From JAJACP01 sp964350245 (lineage in GTDB: Bacteria > Chlamydiota > Chlamydiia > Chlamydiales > JAAKFR01): a stretch of DNA of 31,993 nucleotides. The translations under genes were made by a program, and so were the position numbers. This document shows positions 7,436 through 15,250 of this stretch, in pieces (the first letter of the stretch is position 1; the number at the start of each line of letters is the position of its first letter). A model generated the notes under the pieces. It did not search any database, had not been told where the DNA came from, and saw only the letters and a program-made list of their open reading frames with translations. The stretch covers positions 1 to 31,993 of the forward strand of contig CAYGJC010000022.1 in assembly GCA_964350245.1 (NCBI GenBank). The letters are read 5' to 3'.

Positions 7436-7465
7436 AAACCCCAACCGCCTGGATGGGGTTTTTTC
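7436..7465 (+). terminator. Rho-independent terminator of yajC
   Basis: Stem AAACCCCA (7436-7443) pairs with TGGGGTTT (7454-7461) around a 10-nt loop, and the T run continues to 7464. It lies 5 bp past the yajC stop codon. Confidence 0.82.
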
Positions 7466-7480
7466 TTGCCTTCAACTCTT

Positions 7481-7521
7481 ACTTTAGATAATCTAAAGTT
7501 CAACCTTAGATTGTCTAAAGT
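7481..7521 (+). promoter_or_regulatory. Two tandem operator-like palindromes before the ATPase gene
   Basis: Site 1 (7481-7499) is ACTTTAGATAATCTAAAGT, two perfect 9-bp arms around one central base. Site 2 (7503-7521) is ACCTTAGATTGTCTAAAGT, 16/19 identical to site 1, with one arm mismatch. Their centres (7490 and 7512) are 22 bp apart, about two helical turns, so two dimers would bind the same DNA face. Site 2 ends one base before the favoured GTG start at 7523. A repressor operator pair is the simplest reading; the cognate regulator is unknown and could be the ATPase itself. Confidence 0.62.
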
Positions 7522-7522
7522 A

Positions 7523-8680
7523 GTGTATAAAAGATTACTAACAACTCATATTCAGATGCTTGCAGGAAAATATCCTGTGGTGACTTTGTTGGGTCCTCGT
7601 CAGTCGGGTAAAACGACATTGATTCGGGCAGCCTTTCCTGAAAAGCTCTATGTGAATATGGAAGATGCTGAAAATAGGGATCTTGCGATTTTAGATCCCA
7701 AGAGTTTTATGGAGGGCTTTCCTGAAGGAGCCATTTTTGACGAAGTACAAAGAGTCCCTCATCTTTTGTCGTATATTCAAGTCAAAGTCGACGAGATGGG
7801 ATGTAATGGGCTCTTTATTCTAACGGGCAGTCATCAAGCCCGGTTGCACTCAGCCGTTTCCCAATCCTTAGCAGGAAGAACCGCCCTTCTCCGGCTCCTC
7901 CCTTTGAGTATGCAAGAGTTGCGTGCGGCTCAGATAGACGATCCTTTGGAGGAGATCATTTTAAAGGGGGGCTATCCCAGAATATATAAAGAAAATCTTC
8001 CTCTGACAAATGCGTATAGCAGCTACTTCCAAACCTATGTAGAACGTGATATTCGACAGATTTTGCAAGTGAAGGATGTGATTCAATTCGAGCGTTTTAT
8101 TAAACTTGTTGCGGGTCGGATTGGGCAATTGATCAACTACACAAGCCTGGCCGCAGATGTGGGGGTCTCGTCTGTCACGATTAAAGAGTGGATCTCTGTA
8201 TTGGAGGCGACTTATATTTTAGTGCGCTTAGAGCCCTATTTTGAAAACTTTGGCAAGCGGGTCATTAAGTCGCCCAAGCTTTATTTTACAGACACAGGAC
8301 TGGCTTGTTATCTTCTGGGCATTGATTCTGTTGAACAGTTGAAAGGGGATTCCCTTTTTAGAAACGTGTTTGAGAATTGGGTGGTCATGGAGTTAATGAA
8401 GGCTCGATATAATCAGGCGGTCGATCCTAGGCTCTACTTTTTCCGAGATATATCGGGCAAGGAGGTAGATTTGTTGTTTCAAAAAGGGAGCGAGCTGGTT
8501 CCGATTGAAATTAAGAGCGGCCGTACCTTTTCTCCAGCCTACTTAGAAGGCTTGCACTACTTTCATCAGCAAGCCCCCAAAAAAGCGAAAGGGGGCGTTC
8601 TCATCTATCGGGGAGAGCAGTCGCAGAAAATAGGCAACTTTGAGCTACTCACTCCGGAGAACTGTCCCCAAGCCCTTTAA
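7523..8680 (+). CDS. AAA ATPase with C-terminal DUF4143 domain
   Basis: The N-terminal half is an AAA_14-type ATPase. From the chosen GTG start, the Walker A Gly-Pro-Arg-Gln-Ser-Gly-Lys-Thr-Thr is at about 24-32, Walker B Ile-Phe-Asp-Glu-Val-Gln at about 71-76, and Leu-Thr-Gly-Ser-His follows. The C-terminal half is DUF4143 and contains Lys-Glu-Val-Asp-Leu-Leu then Pro-Ile-Glu-Ile-Lys-Ser-Gly, the Asp and Glu-x-Lys arrangement of PD-(D/E)XK nuclease folds. The open frame reaches back to a TTG at 7466, but that part only translates the two palindromes; starting at GTG 7523 (Val-Tyr-Lys-Arg-Leu-Leu) matches how family members usually begin. Length is then 385 aa. These proteins are widespread, often multicopy and patchily distributed; the biological role is not established. 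The 3' end overlaps the convergent htpG by 32 bp. Confidence 0.85.
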   Translation: MYKRLLTTHIQMLAGKYPVVTLLGPRQSGKTTLIRAAFPEKLYVNMEDAENRDLAILDPKSFMEGFPEGAIFDEVQRVPHLLSYIQVKVDEMGCNGLFILTGSHQARLHSAVSQSLAGRTALLRLLPLSMQELRAAQIDDPLEEIILKGGYPRIYKENLPLTNAYSSYFQTYVERDIRQILQVKDVIQFERFIKLVAGRIGQLINYTSLAADVGVSSVTIKEWISVLEATYILVRLEPYFENFGKRVIKSPKLYFTDTGLACYLLGIDSVEQLKGDSLFRNVFENWVVMELMKARYNQAVDPRLYFFRDISGKEVDLLFQKGSELVPIEIKSGRTFSPAYLEGLHYFHQQAPKKAKGGVLIYRGEQSQKIGNFELLTPENCPQAL

Positions 8681-10448
8681 GGGCTAGTTTCTCCAAAACC
8701 TCTGTGCTTCTGGCAATAAAGCCGGTCATCGAATCGGGTTCCATCTCCTTCTGCGAGAGGCGGGCCAGATCGTAAACTGCATGCGCCATTTGCTTAGCCA
8801 GCTCCGGATCCTTCTCTTCAACTCTGTGAATCGCATTGATCAGTTTATTGTTGGTGTTCACCACAAAAGTGGGCTTGATAAAGCTCTGCATAGGAGCACC
8901 ACGGCTATGATAAGCCATTGAGTCGCGCATCCGGCGCTCTTCTTCTTTGAGCATGAGAAAAGCGGGCATACTCTCAGAGGCAAGGCTTTTAGCCTCGACT
9001 TCGATGTCGAGTTTTTTGTGGAAAAACTCAGCGAGTTTAGCTGCCTCACTCCGTCCATCAGCGTCAAGAAGTCCTTTTTCCTTAGAAGGATCAAGAATCT
9101 TATCATCCAAACCAGAGTCAATCCGTTTGAACTGAGCGTTGGTCTGTTTCTCTAAAAATTGGATCAACGCCTGATCAATCATAGAAGGACGAATAAAGAG
9201 CACTTCAATCCCTTTTTCTCGATATAGGTCGAGAAAATGCCCTTCTTCAGAGGTATAATAAATGGGTTGATCAGGATGGCGCTCGCGGTAGTCTTCTAAT
9301 GTCACCCACTCTTGATCGCTGTTTTTCCAGACCAAAAACTCTTTGGCTCTCTCATAAAACTTCTCATCTTGGAGGGCGCCAAACTTGACAATGAGCTCAA
9401 TATCTTCCCAATAGGTAAGAAATTTCTCTTTTTCACTGCGATAAAGAGCAGCTAATCGGTCGGAAATCTTCTTAGAGATGTGAGAGCCGAGCTGGCGCAC
9501 TGTGCGGTCCATCTGTAGATAACTTCTCGATACGTTGAGGGGGATGTCGGGGCTGTCGATGGCGCCACGCAAAATGGTTAAGTACTCGGGAAGCAGATCG
9601 CGGCAATTGTCTGAGACAAAAACCCGGTTACAAAAGAGTTGAATCGTCTCTTTTTTCAGCTCACCATCTTGCGCAAGTTTAGGGAAGTAGAGAATTCCCT
9701 TTAGGTTGAAGGGGAAGTCAACATTGAGATGCACCCAGAAAAGAGGATCCGGCTCCATGGGAAACAAGTGGCGGTAAAAATCGAGATATTCTTGCTCTGT
9801 ACATTCAGAAGCAGGCTTCATCCAAAGAGGAGGTTTCTCATTGATCTGCTTGTTGTTTAAGAAGATAGGGTAAGGAAGGAAGCTGCAGTAGTGGTGTAAA
9901 ATCTGCCTTAGACGGCTATCGTCGAGATACTCATCTTCCTCCTTGGAAAGGTGAAGAACGACATCTGTACCGCGCGTTGCACGCGTGCCCTTTTCCAGTG
10001 TGTAGTCAACCGATCCATCACAGCTCCAATGCATAGGCTCGGCGCCTTCTTTGTAGGAAAGGGTTTGAATTTCCACATTTTGTGCCACCATATAGGCTGA
10101 GTAAAAACCAAGACCAAAGTGACCGATGATCTGATCCTCTTCCTTGTCAGACTGGTATTTCTGTACAAATTCTTCAGCGCCGGAAAAAGCAATCTGAGAG
10201 ATGTAGGTTTCAACCTCATCATGATCCATCCCCAGGCCATTGTCGGAGAAAGTAAGCGTGCGCTTCTCCTTGTCGATCTTAATATCAATACGCCATGTTT
10301 CATTGGATTCGTCGGTCAGCTTGCGGAGTTTGGAAATCGCATCACAACTGTTGGAAACGAGCTCTCGGACAAAAATGTCTTTGTCTGAGTAGAGCCATTT
10401 TTTGATGATGGGGAGGATGTTTTCGCTGTGGATCTTTAATTTTCCCAT
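8649..10448 (-). CDS. htpG: Hsp90-family molecular chaperone HtpG
   Basis: HtpG is the bacterial Hsp90, an ATP-dependent dimeric chaperone. The GHKL ATP pocket is intact: Glu29, Asn33 and Asp36 in Glu-Leu-Val-Ser-Asn-Ser-Cys-Asp-Ala, Asp-Asn-Gly-Leu-Gly-Met at 69-74, and Gly-His-Phe-Gly-Leu-Gly-Phe at 109-115. The middle domain has the conserved Leu-Asn-Val-Ser-Arg segment, and a C-terminal dimerisation region follows. Length 599 is close to E. coli (624). A good ribosome site, AAAGGA at 10460-10455, lies 6 bases before the ATG inside the end of the upstream transporter gene, which overlaps by 13 bp, so the two are probably co-transcribed. As far as I recall Chlamydiaceae lack htpG, so it marks this block as non-core. 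Confidence 0.95.
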   Translation of the reverse strand: MGKLKIHSENILPIIKKWLYSDKDIFVRELVSNSCDAISKLRKLTDESNETWRIDIKIDKEKRTLTFSDNGLGMDHDEVETYISQIAFSGAEEFVQKYQSDKEEDQIIGHFGLGFYSAYMVAQNVEIQTLSYKEGAEPMHWSCDGSVDYTLEKGTRATRGTDVVLHLSKEEDEYLDDSRLRQILHHYCSFLPYPIFLNNKQINEKPPLWMKPASECTEQEYLDFYRHLFPMEPDPLFWVHLNVDFPFNLKGILYFPKLAQDGELKKETIQLFCNRVFVSDNCRDLLPEYLTILRGAIDSPDIPLNVSRSYLQMDRTVRQLGSHISKKISDRLAALYRSEKEKFLTYWEDIELIVKFGALQDEKFYERAKEFLVWKNSDQEWVTLEDYRERHPDQPIYYTSEEGHFLDLYREKGIEVLFIRPSMIDQALIQFLEKQTNAQFKRIDSGLDDKILDPSKEKGLLDADGRSEAAKLAEFFHKKLDIEVEAKSLASESMPAFLMLKEEERRMRDSMAYHSRGAPMQSFIKPTFVVNTNNKLINAIHRVEEKDPELAKQMAHAVYDLARLSQKEMEPDSMTGFIARSTEVLEKLALKGLGDSSPE

Positions 10449-11827
10449 TTTAAGTCCTTTAATATTAAGTCTATATCAATAATTCCGCCCTGCTGCAGCA
10501 TAATCAATACGATGCCGAGCGGAACGACCCAGCGTACAAGAAAAAGCCAAGGGGGAAAGAGCCATTGCCATTTAGATCCCGCCAGAAAGCCCTCTTTGCG
10601 CACCATACGGTTTAATACCCATCCGGCAAAAACGGCTGTCAAAATAGCATTAACCGGGAGCAGCCATGTGAAGGAAAAATAGTCGACTGTATCAAAAAAA
10701 GTCTTTCCATACATGGAGGTCCAGTTGACAAACAGCCCGCTTGAACCAGATAAGGCGCTGGGGATAGCCATTATAAACACAGAGCCCCCAACAATCAAGG
10801 CTCCTTTTGGGCGGGCCCACCCAAAACTCTCAGTAACGGTCGCCACGAGCACCTCCATCACGGAAATCGTCGAGGTGAGGGCAGCAAAGACAACGAGAAG
10901 AAAAAAAGTTGTTGAAATGATGAGGGTTCCGGGAAGCTTGTTAAAAAGCACGGGCAGCGTCTTAAAAAGAAGGCCGGGTCCCTCTTCTGGAGAGAAGCCA
11001 AAGGTAAAGATAATCGGAAAAATCATGAGTGAGGCGAGCAGAGAGACGAGAATATCCATGGATGCAACCGTAACGGCAGTTTTGGGGATGTCGTCGTGTT
11101 TACGCATGTAGCTCCCGTAGGTGAGAATGATTCCCATTCCGACGCTTAAGGTGAAGCAGGCAAGTCCCAAGGCTTCTAAAAGTCCTGAGGGAGTTAGCTT
11201 CGAGGCGTCAGGACGGAAAATAAAGCTAAATGCTTGAGGAAATCCTTCTAAAGTCGTGCTGTAGAGAAAAAGAAGGACCAAAATAGCTAAAAGGGCAGGA
11301 GTCAGTAGTTTAGCCCAAAATTCAATCCCTTTCCGGATTCCTTTAAACACAATAGCTGTGGTGATTCCAATAAAGATAAAGGTCCAGAGCAAATTAATGG
11401 CTCCCGACTGGTAGAGAAGATCAAAAACCGCACTAATCTGTTCAGGGTCTTTGCCTTCAGAAAAATGCAGGAGCGACATTAAAGCATAATTAAGAGACCA
11501 GCCTGCAACAACGGCGTAGTAAGAGAGGATCAGGAAAGTCACAAAAAAACAAGACCATCCGATAAAGCGCCAGTTTTTTTGCAGTCCCGCCAGGTCGGAA
11601 AAGGCTCCGACAGGCGCTTTTTGAGCTGTTCTTCCAATCAAAAGTTCGGCCATAAAGATTGGAACACCAATGAGAAAAGTAAACACTAAATAGGCTAATA
11701 CAAAGAAGCCTCCTCCGTTTTCTCCCGTTACATAAGGAAACTTCCAAAGACTGCCCAAACCAATGGCTGATCCGGCTGTCGCCATTAGGAAGCCTAATCT
11801 ACTTCCCCAATTTTCACGCGGTTTCAT
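10436..11827 (-). CDS. Sodium-dependent transporter of the neurotransmitter:sodium symporter (NSS/SNF) family
   Basis: NSS proteins use the Na+ gradient to import amino acids or related solutes through a LeuT-type 12-helix fold. The N-terminal signature is clear from the chosen start: Asn-Trp-Gly-Ser-Arg-Leu-Gly-Phe, then Gly-Ser-Ala-Ile-Gly-Leu-Gly-Ser-Leu-Trp-Lys-Phe-Pro-Tyr and Asn-Gly-Gly-Gly-Phe, covering TM1 and TM2 with the unwound sodium/substrate site. An upstream TTG at 11905 is possible in frame, but the ATG at 11827 begins directly before the signature and lies downstream of the inferred promoter, giving 463 aa, typical of bacterial members. The substrate cannot be read from sequence; amino-acid uptake is likely. 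It leads into htpG and diverges from nqrF, whose Na+ pump could supply its driving ion. Confidence 0.9.
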   Translation of the reverse strand: MKPRENWGSRLGFLMATAGSAIGLGSLWKFPYVTGENGGGFFVLAYLVFTFLIGVPIFMAELLIGRTAQKAPVGAFSDLAGLQKNWRFIGWSCFFVTFLILSYYAVVAGWSLNYALMSLLHFSEGKDPEQISAVFDLLYQSGAINLLWTFIFIGITTAIVFKGIRKGIEFWAKLLTPALLAILVLLFLYSTTLEGFPQAFSFIFRPDASKLTPSGLLEALGLACFTLSVGMGIILTYGSYMRKHDDIPKTAVTVASMDILVSLLASLMIFPIIFTFGFSPEEGPGLLFKTLPVLFNKLPGTLIISTTFFLLVVFAALTSTISVMEVLVATVTESFGWARPKGALIVGGSVFIMAIPSALSGSSGLFVNWTSMYGKTFFDTVDYFSFTWLLPVNAILTAVFAGWVLNRMVRKEGFLAGSKWQWLFPPWLFLVRWVVPLGIVLIMLQQGGIIDIDLILKDLKWEN

Positions 11828-11828
11828 A

Positions 11829-11857
11829 TTGAAAAGGGATAGCAGAACAGTTATTAT
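11829..11857 (+). promoter_or_regulatory. Putative promoter for nqrF
   Basis: TTGAAA (11829-11834) and TATTAT (11852-11857) are separated by exactly 17 bp, close to the sigma-70 consensus. Transcription would start near 11864, only about 2 bases before the nqrF ATG, predicting a leaderless or nearly leaderless mRNA. Confidence 0.52.
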
Positions 11858-11860
11858 TAA

Positions 11861-11889
11861 AGAATATGATTCTCGCGCAGTTTGTTCAA
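11861..11889 (-). promoter_or_regulatory. Putative promoter for the NSS transporter-htpG pair
   Basis: On the minus strand TTGAAC (11889-11884) and TATTCT (11866-11861) are 17 bp apart. The predicted start near 11854 gives a leader of about 27 nt before the ATG at 11827. The element lies over the first codons of nqrF and faces the nqrF promoter. Confidence 0.46.
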
Positions 11890-13170
11890 GGCCTGACGTT
11901 GGCAATAGTAGCCGTTATCGCTTTTGTAGTGATTGGCTTAGCCTTAACCATCATGATTCTTTTCACCAAGAAGAAGCTTGTGCGCACGGCCCCATGTGAG
12001 CTGCGTATCAATGACGATCCTTCTATGACCAAGACAGTTGCGGGTGGGCAAACCTTGCTTTCGGCGTTAACTGGTGAGGGAATTCCGGTTCCCTCTCCTT
12101 GTGGGGGAAAAGCAACGTGTAAGCAGTGTCGTTTGCAGATTTTGGATGGAGCTGAGGAGCCCCTTGAGACCGATAAGGGGACTTTTAACAAAAAAGAGCT
12201 CCAGGAGGGGTGGCGTCTTTCCTGTCAGCTCAAAGTGAAAGATGACATCCATGTGCACATTGAAGAGCGGTATCTGGATGTCAAAGAGTGGGATGCGACC
12301 GTGGTTAGCAATGAGAACGTGGCCACTTTTATCAAAGAGCTAGTTGTGGAATTGCCTGCCGGGGAAGAAGTTCCCTATCGATCGGGTGGCTATCTTCAAT
12401 TTCATGTGCCTCCTTTCAAGACGGAGACCGACGAATGGAAAAAGACAATGGATCCCAAGTACTTTGAGGACTGGGAGAAATTTGGACTTTTTGGCAGGAC
12501 GATCGACTTTAGTCATCTCGCGTCCGGTGAAGTGATTCGCGCCTATTCGATGGCCTCGTACCCGGCTGAAGGGCGTACCCTCAAGTTCAACATTCGGATT
12601 GCAACACCTCCTTTTATCAAGGGGGAGATGGTGGATAAGATTCCATGGGGGATCTGTTCGAGTTACACCTTTGGCTTAAAGCCCGGCGATAAGGTCAAGC
12701 TATCAGGACCGTATGGCGAGTCATTTATGATTGAGGACGGGCGTCCGCTGATCTTCTTAATCGGAGGAGCCGGCTCTTCCTTTGGCCGTAGCCATGTCCT
12801 CCATCTCTTTAACACAGAAAAAACCGATCGTCGGGTCGACTTTTGGTATGGCGCACGTTCGGTTAAAGAGAATATCTACCAAGACGAGTATGAAGCGCTG
12901 GATCAAGCGCATCCCAATTTCAGCTACCATCTCGTTTTATCTGAGCCGTTGCCGGAGGATTTGGAAGCTGGTTGGCCGAAAGATGATCCATTAAAAACAA
13001 ATTATCTTTTTAAAGCATTTGAGTTGGGGCAGCTGCAAAAGATGGATGAGCCAGAAGAGTGTCTCTATTACGTCTGCGGACCGCCTTTGCACAATTCAAG
13101 CGTCCTAAAGCTACTCGATGATTATGGCGTTCCGCGCGAAAATATTGTTCTAGATGACTTTGGTAGCTAA
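11866..13170 (+). CDS. nqrF: Na+-translocating NADH:quinone reductase subunit F
   Basis: NqrF is the electron entry subunit of the Na+-pumping NQR complex: it oxidises NADH and passes electrons through FAD and a [2Fe-2S] centre. An N-terminal membrane helix (about 10-34) is followed by a ferredoxin domain with Cys79, Cys85, Cys88 and Cys120, the same x5/x2/x31 spacing as Vibrio NqrF. The FAD motif Arg-Ala-Tyr-Ser-Met-Ala-Ser is at 225-231, the nucleotide segment Gly-Gly-Ala-Gly-Ser-Ser-Phe-Gly-Arg-Ser-His at 300-310, and Tyr-Tyr-Val-Cys-Gly-Pro near the end. Length 434 is normal (about 410-430). No other nqr gene is nearby, as is usual in chlamydiae. Its start lies 38 bp from the divergent transporter. 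Confidence 0.95.
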   Translation: MILAQFVQGLTLAIVAVIAFVVIGLALTIMILFTKKKLVRTAPCELRINDDPSMTKTVAGGQTLLSALTGEGIPVPSPCGGKATCKQCRLQILDGAEEPLETDKGTFNKKELQEGWRLSCQLKVKDDIHVHIEERYLDVKEWDATVVSNENVATFIKELVVELPAGEEVPYRSGGYLQFHVPPFKTETDEWKKTMDPKYFEDWEKFGLFGRTIDFSHLASGEVIRAYSMASYPAEGRTLKFNIRIATPPFIKGEMVDKIPWGICSSYTFGLKPGDKVKLSGPYGESFMIEDGRPLIFLIGGAGSSFGRSHVLHLFNTEKTDRRVDFWYGARSVKENIYQDEYEALDQAHPNFSYHLVLSEPLPEDLEAGWPKDDPLKTNYLFKAFELGQLQKMDEPEECLYYVCGPPLHNSSVLKLLDDYGVPRENIVLDDFGS

Positions 13171-13560
13171 GCGTGTGAAGGCTTCCTGAGCCTTCGCATC
13201 AAGATGGTAGGCAAGCGGAGGAAGCAAAATGCCGATGATGGCAATGCCCAAAGCAGCCCACGTATCTAGACAGATCACGCTGCGTTCTTTAAGCCACTTT
13301 GAATCTCTAGTGATAAGTGGGGGCAACAAAGCCAGCGTGTTACCAATAGCCAATACGATCTTATGGATCGTATCGGCAAGATACCCGATCATTCCCAACA
13401 GATACGCTCCAGCTGACCAGGCTATGCGATATCCGGAGAGCCTTCCTTCCGGACAAAAGTGCTCTTTTGTCCAAAGAGAATGTAGAATAGTTTGGTGATT
13501 CTCTTCTATCGTAGCTTCAACATCACCGTTTGACCAAAAACAACTAAATCCAGTTGACAT
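13150..13560 (-). CDS. Orphan hydrophobic protein, likely membrane
   Basis: From the ATG at 13560 this gives 136 residues. The open frame extends to a TTG at 13638, but that would run into nadE. The first 45 residues are polar. A moderately hydrophobic region spans about 46-79 (Trp-Ser-Ala-Gly-Ala-Tyr-Leu-Leu-Gly-Met-Ile-Gly, then Leu-Ala-Leu-Leu-Pro-Pro-Leu-Ile) and a stronger helix lies at about 99-117 (Ala-Leu-Gly-Ile-Ala-Ile-Ile-Gly-Ile-Leu-Leu-Pro-Pro-Leu-Ala). The end is amphipathic and helical. No family is recognised. No ribosome site is visible, so the start is uncertain. It converges on nqrF with a 21-bp overlap and diverges from nadE. A chlamydia-specific membrane or inclusion-associated protein is a guess. 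Confidence 0.55.
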   Translation of the reverse strand: MSTGFSCFWSNGDVEATIEENHQTILHSLWTKEHFCPEGRLSGYRIAWSAGAYLLGMIGYLADTIHKIVLAIGNTLALLPPLITRDSKWLKERSVICLDTWAALGIAIIGILLPPLAYHLDAKAQEAFTRLATKVI

Positions 13561-13612
13561 ACCAGGTATTGTAGATGCTACAAAGATTCTTTTTAAGTTA
13601 TAAGTAATCCTT

Positions 13613-15250
13613 ATGCTAGCTGCACTTGCACAAATCAATCCGACGGTCGGAGCTCTCTCGCAAAATTGTCAAAAAGTCCTTTCATTTATTGAGCGTGCTC
13701 GGTCATCGGGGGCTACTCTGGTCGTTTTTCCCGAAATGGCTCTTTGCGGCTATCCTCCTGAAGACCTGCTCCTCTTGCCGAGCTTCATCGAGGCAATGGA
13801 AGAAGAACTGAAAAAAATAATCGCGGCCTCTAAGGGAATGATCGTGATTGTAGGAACTGTTCGCGAGAATCTATCGGGTGGGGAGAAAGGGCTCTACAAT
13901 TCAGCTGCGATTCTGGAGGATGGAAAGCTTGTGGGGTTCCAGGATAAGACACTTCTTCCTGATTACGACGTTTTTGATGAAAGGCGTTATTTTGAGCCGG
14001 CTGCACGCGCAGATGTGTGGAGTGTAGGTGGTCTGCGTATTGCCGTGACCATCTGCGAAGACATTTGGCAGCATGCAGCAGCGGTGGAATACACGACGTA
14101 CCTCCGAGATCCTGTGCAAGAACTGGCTAAGCAGGCTCCTGATCTGCTTGTCAACCTGTCAGCCTCTCCCTACTACCTAAAACGGCATGAAACACGTTTA
14201 CGTGTCTGCACACAAGCAGCACAAACAACAGGATGTTCGGTCCTTTTTTGTAATCAAGTGGGAGGCAACGATAGTTTGATTTTCGATGGTTATAGTCTCC
14301 ACCTCAATTCCGCAGGACAGTTGGTTCAGCATGCCAAGGGATTTGAAGAGGATCTTCTTTTTGTTGATCTGCAAAAGAAGTCTGCTCCATGTCAGATTTT
14401 TGTGGATCCTTTAGAGGACCTCTTTAAAGCACTTGTTTTGGGCGTGCGTGACTACTTTCACAAGCTGGGATTTTCTAAAGCCTGTTTTGGTCTCTCAGGG
14501 GGCATTGATTCTGCAGTTGTGGCGTGTGTGGCAAAAGAGGCGCTTGGGGCTGAAAATGTGCATGCGCTCCTCTTGCCCTCACGCTACTCCACAAAGCAGG
14601 GACTGGAAGAAGCAGAGTGTCTAGCCCGCCGTTTGGGGATTACATTTGAGGAGCTTTCGATCGAAAAGCCTTTCCAGAGCTTTTTAGACCTGCTTACCCC
14701 TCGTTTTAAAGGAAAAGAGGCTGATGTGACCGAAGAGAATCTGCAGGCGCGGGTGCGTGGAATCATTCTCATGGCTTATGCGAATAAATGGGGCTACCTC
14801 CTTTTAGGAACAGGGAATAAAAGTGAAATGGCGATGGGCTTTACAACGCTTTATGGTGATATGTGCGGTGGACTGGGTGTTCTTAACGATGTGTCTAAGC
14901 AGCAAGTCTACGCTCTTGCACGCTGGATTAACCGCGATCAAGAGATCATTCCTAATACAACAATTGAAAAGCCTCCTTCTGCAGAATTGAGACCGGATCA
15001 AAAAGACTCCGATTCTCTTCCAGAGTATCCCGTTGTCGACCTGGTTTTAACGGAGTATGTGGAAGAGCATCTCTCTCCCGAAAAGATTGCAGACAAACAC
15101 CATCTTCCTCTTCACCTTGTGAAAGATTTAGTGCGGAAAATCCACTTAAACGAATATAAGCGGCAGCAGGCGCCACCTGGCTTAAGGGTGACAAAAAAAG
15201 CCTTTACCGTTGGGCGGCGCTTCCCAATCGTACAACAGTGGAATATGTAA
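13613..15250 (+). CDS. nadE: Glutamine-dependent NAD+ synthetase
   Basis: NadE converts nicotinic-acid adenine dinucleotide to NAD+, using ammonia released from glutamine. The N-terminal nitrilase/glutaminase domain has the full catalytic triad: Glu41 in Phe-Pro-Glu-Met, Lys112 in Asp-Lys-Thr-Leu-Leu-Pro, and Cys148 in Ile-Cys-Glu-Asp-Ile-Trp. The synthetase domain has the ATP pyrophosphatase loop Ser-Gly-Gly-Ile-Asp-Ser at 295-300 and Gly-Thr-Gly-Asn-Lys-Ser-Glu further on. At 545 aa it has the usual bacterial fused form. No good Shine-Dalgarno precedes the ATG; TATAAG at 13599-13604 is a weak -10 candidate. The MFS gene begins at the next base after the stop. As far as I recall, Chlamydiaceae lack nadE, so this lineage would have a NAD-synthesis step they do not. 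Confidence 0.95.
   Translation: MLAALAQINPTVGALSQNCQKVLSFIERARSSGATLVVFPEMALCGYPPEDLLLLPSFIEAMEEELKKIIAASKGMIVIVGTVRENLSGGEKGLYNSAAILEDGKLVGFQDKTLLPDYDVFDERRYFEPAARADVWSVGGLRIAVTICEDIWQHAAAVEYTTYLRDPVQELAKQAPDLLVNLSASPYYLKRHETRLRVCTQAAQTTGCSVLFCNQVGGNDSLIFDGYSLHLNSAGQLVQHAKGFEEDLLFVDLQKKSAPCQIFVDPLEDLFKALVLGVRDYFHKLGFSKACFGLSGGIDSAVVACVAKEALGAENVHALLLPSRYSTKQGLEEAECLARRLGITFEELSIEKPFQSFLDLLTPRFKGKEADVTEENLQARVRGIILMAYANKWGYLLLGTGNKSEMAMGFTTLYGDMCGGLGVLNDVSKQQVYALARWINRDQEIIPNTTIEKPPSAELRPDQKDSDSLPEYPVVDLVLTEYVEEHLSPEKIADKHHLPLHLVKDLVRKIHLNEYKRQQAPPGLRVTKKAFTVGRRFPIVQQWNM

Noticed and set aside
7466..7522. N-terminal extension of the ATPase from a TTG codon.
   Set aside because: The added residues only translate the two palindromes. 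Homologous proteins usually begin at the Tyr-Lys-Arg-Leu-Leu region, which fits the GTG at 7523.
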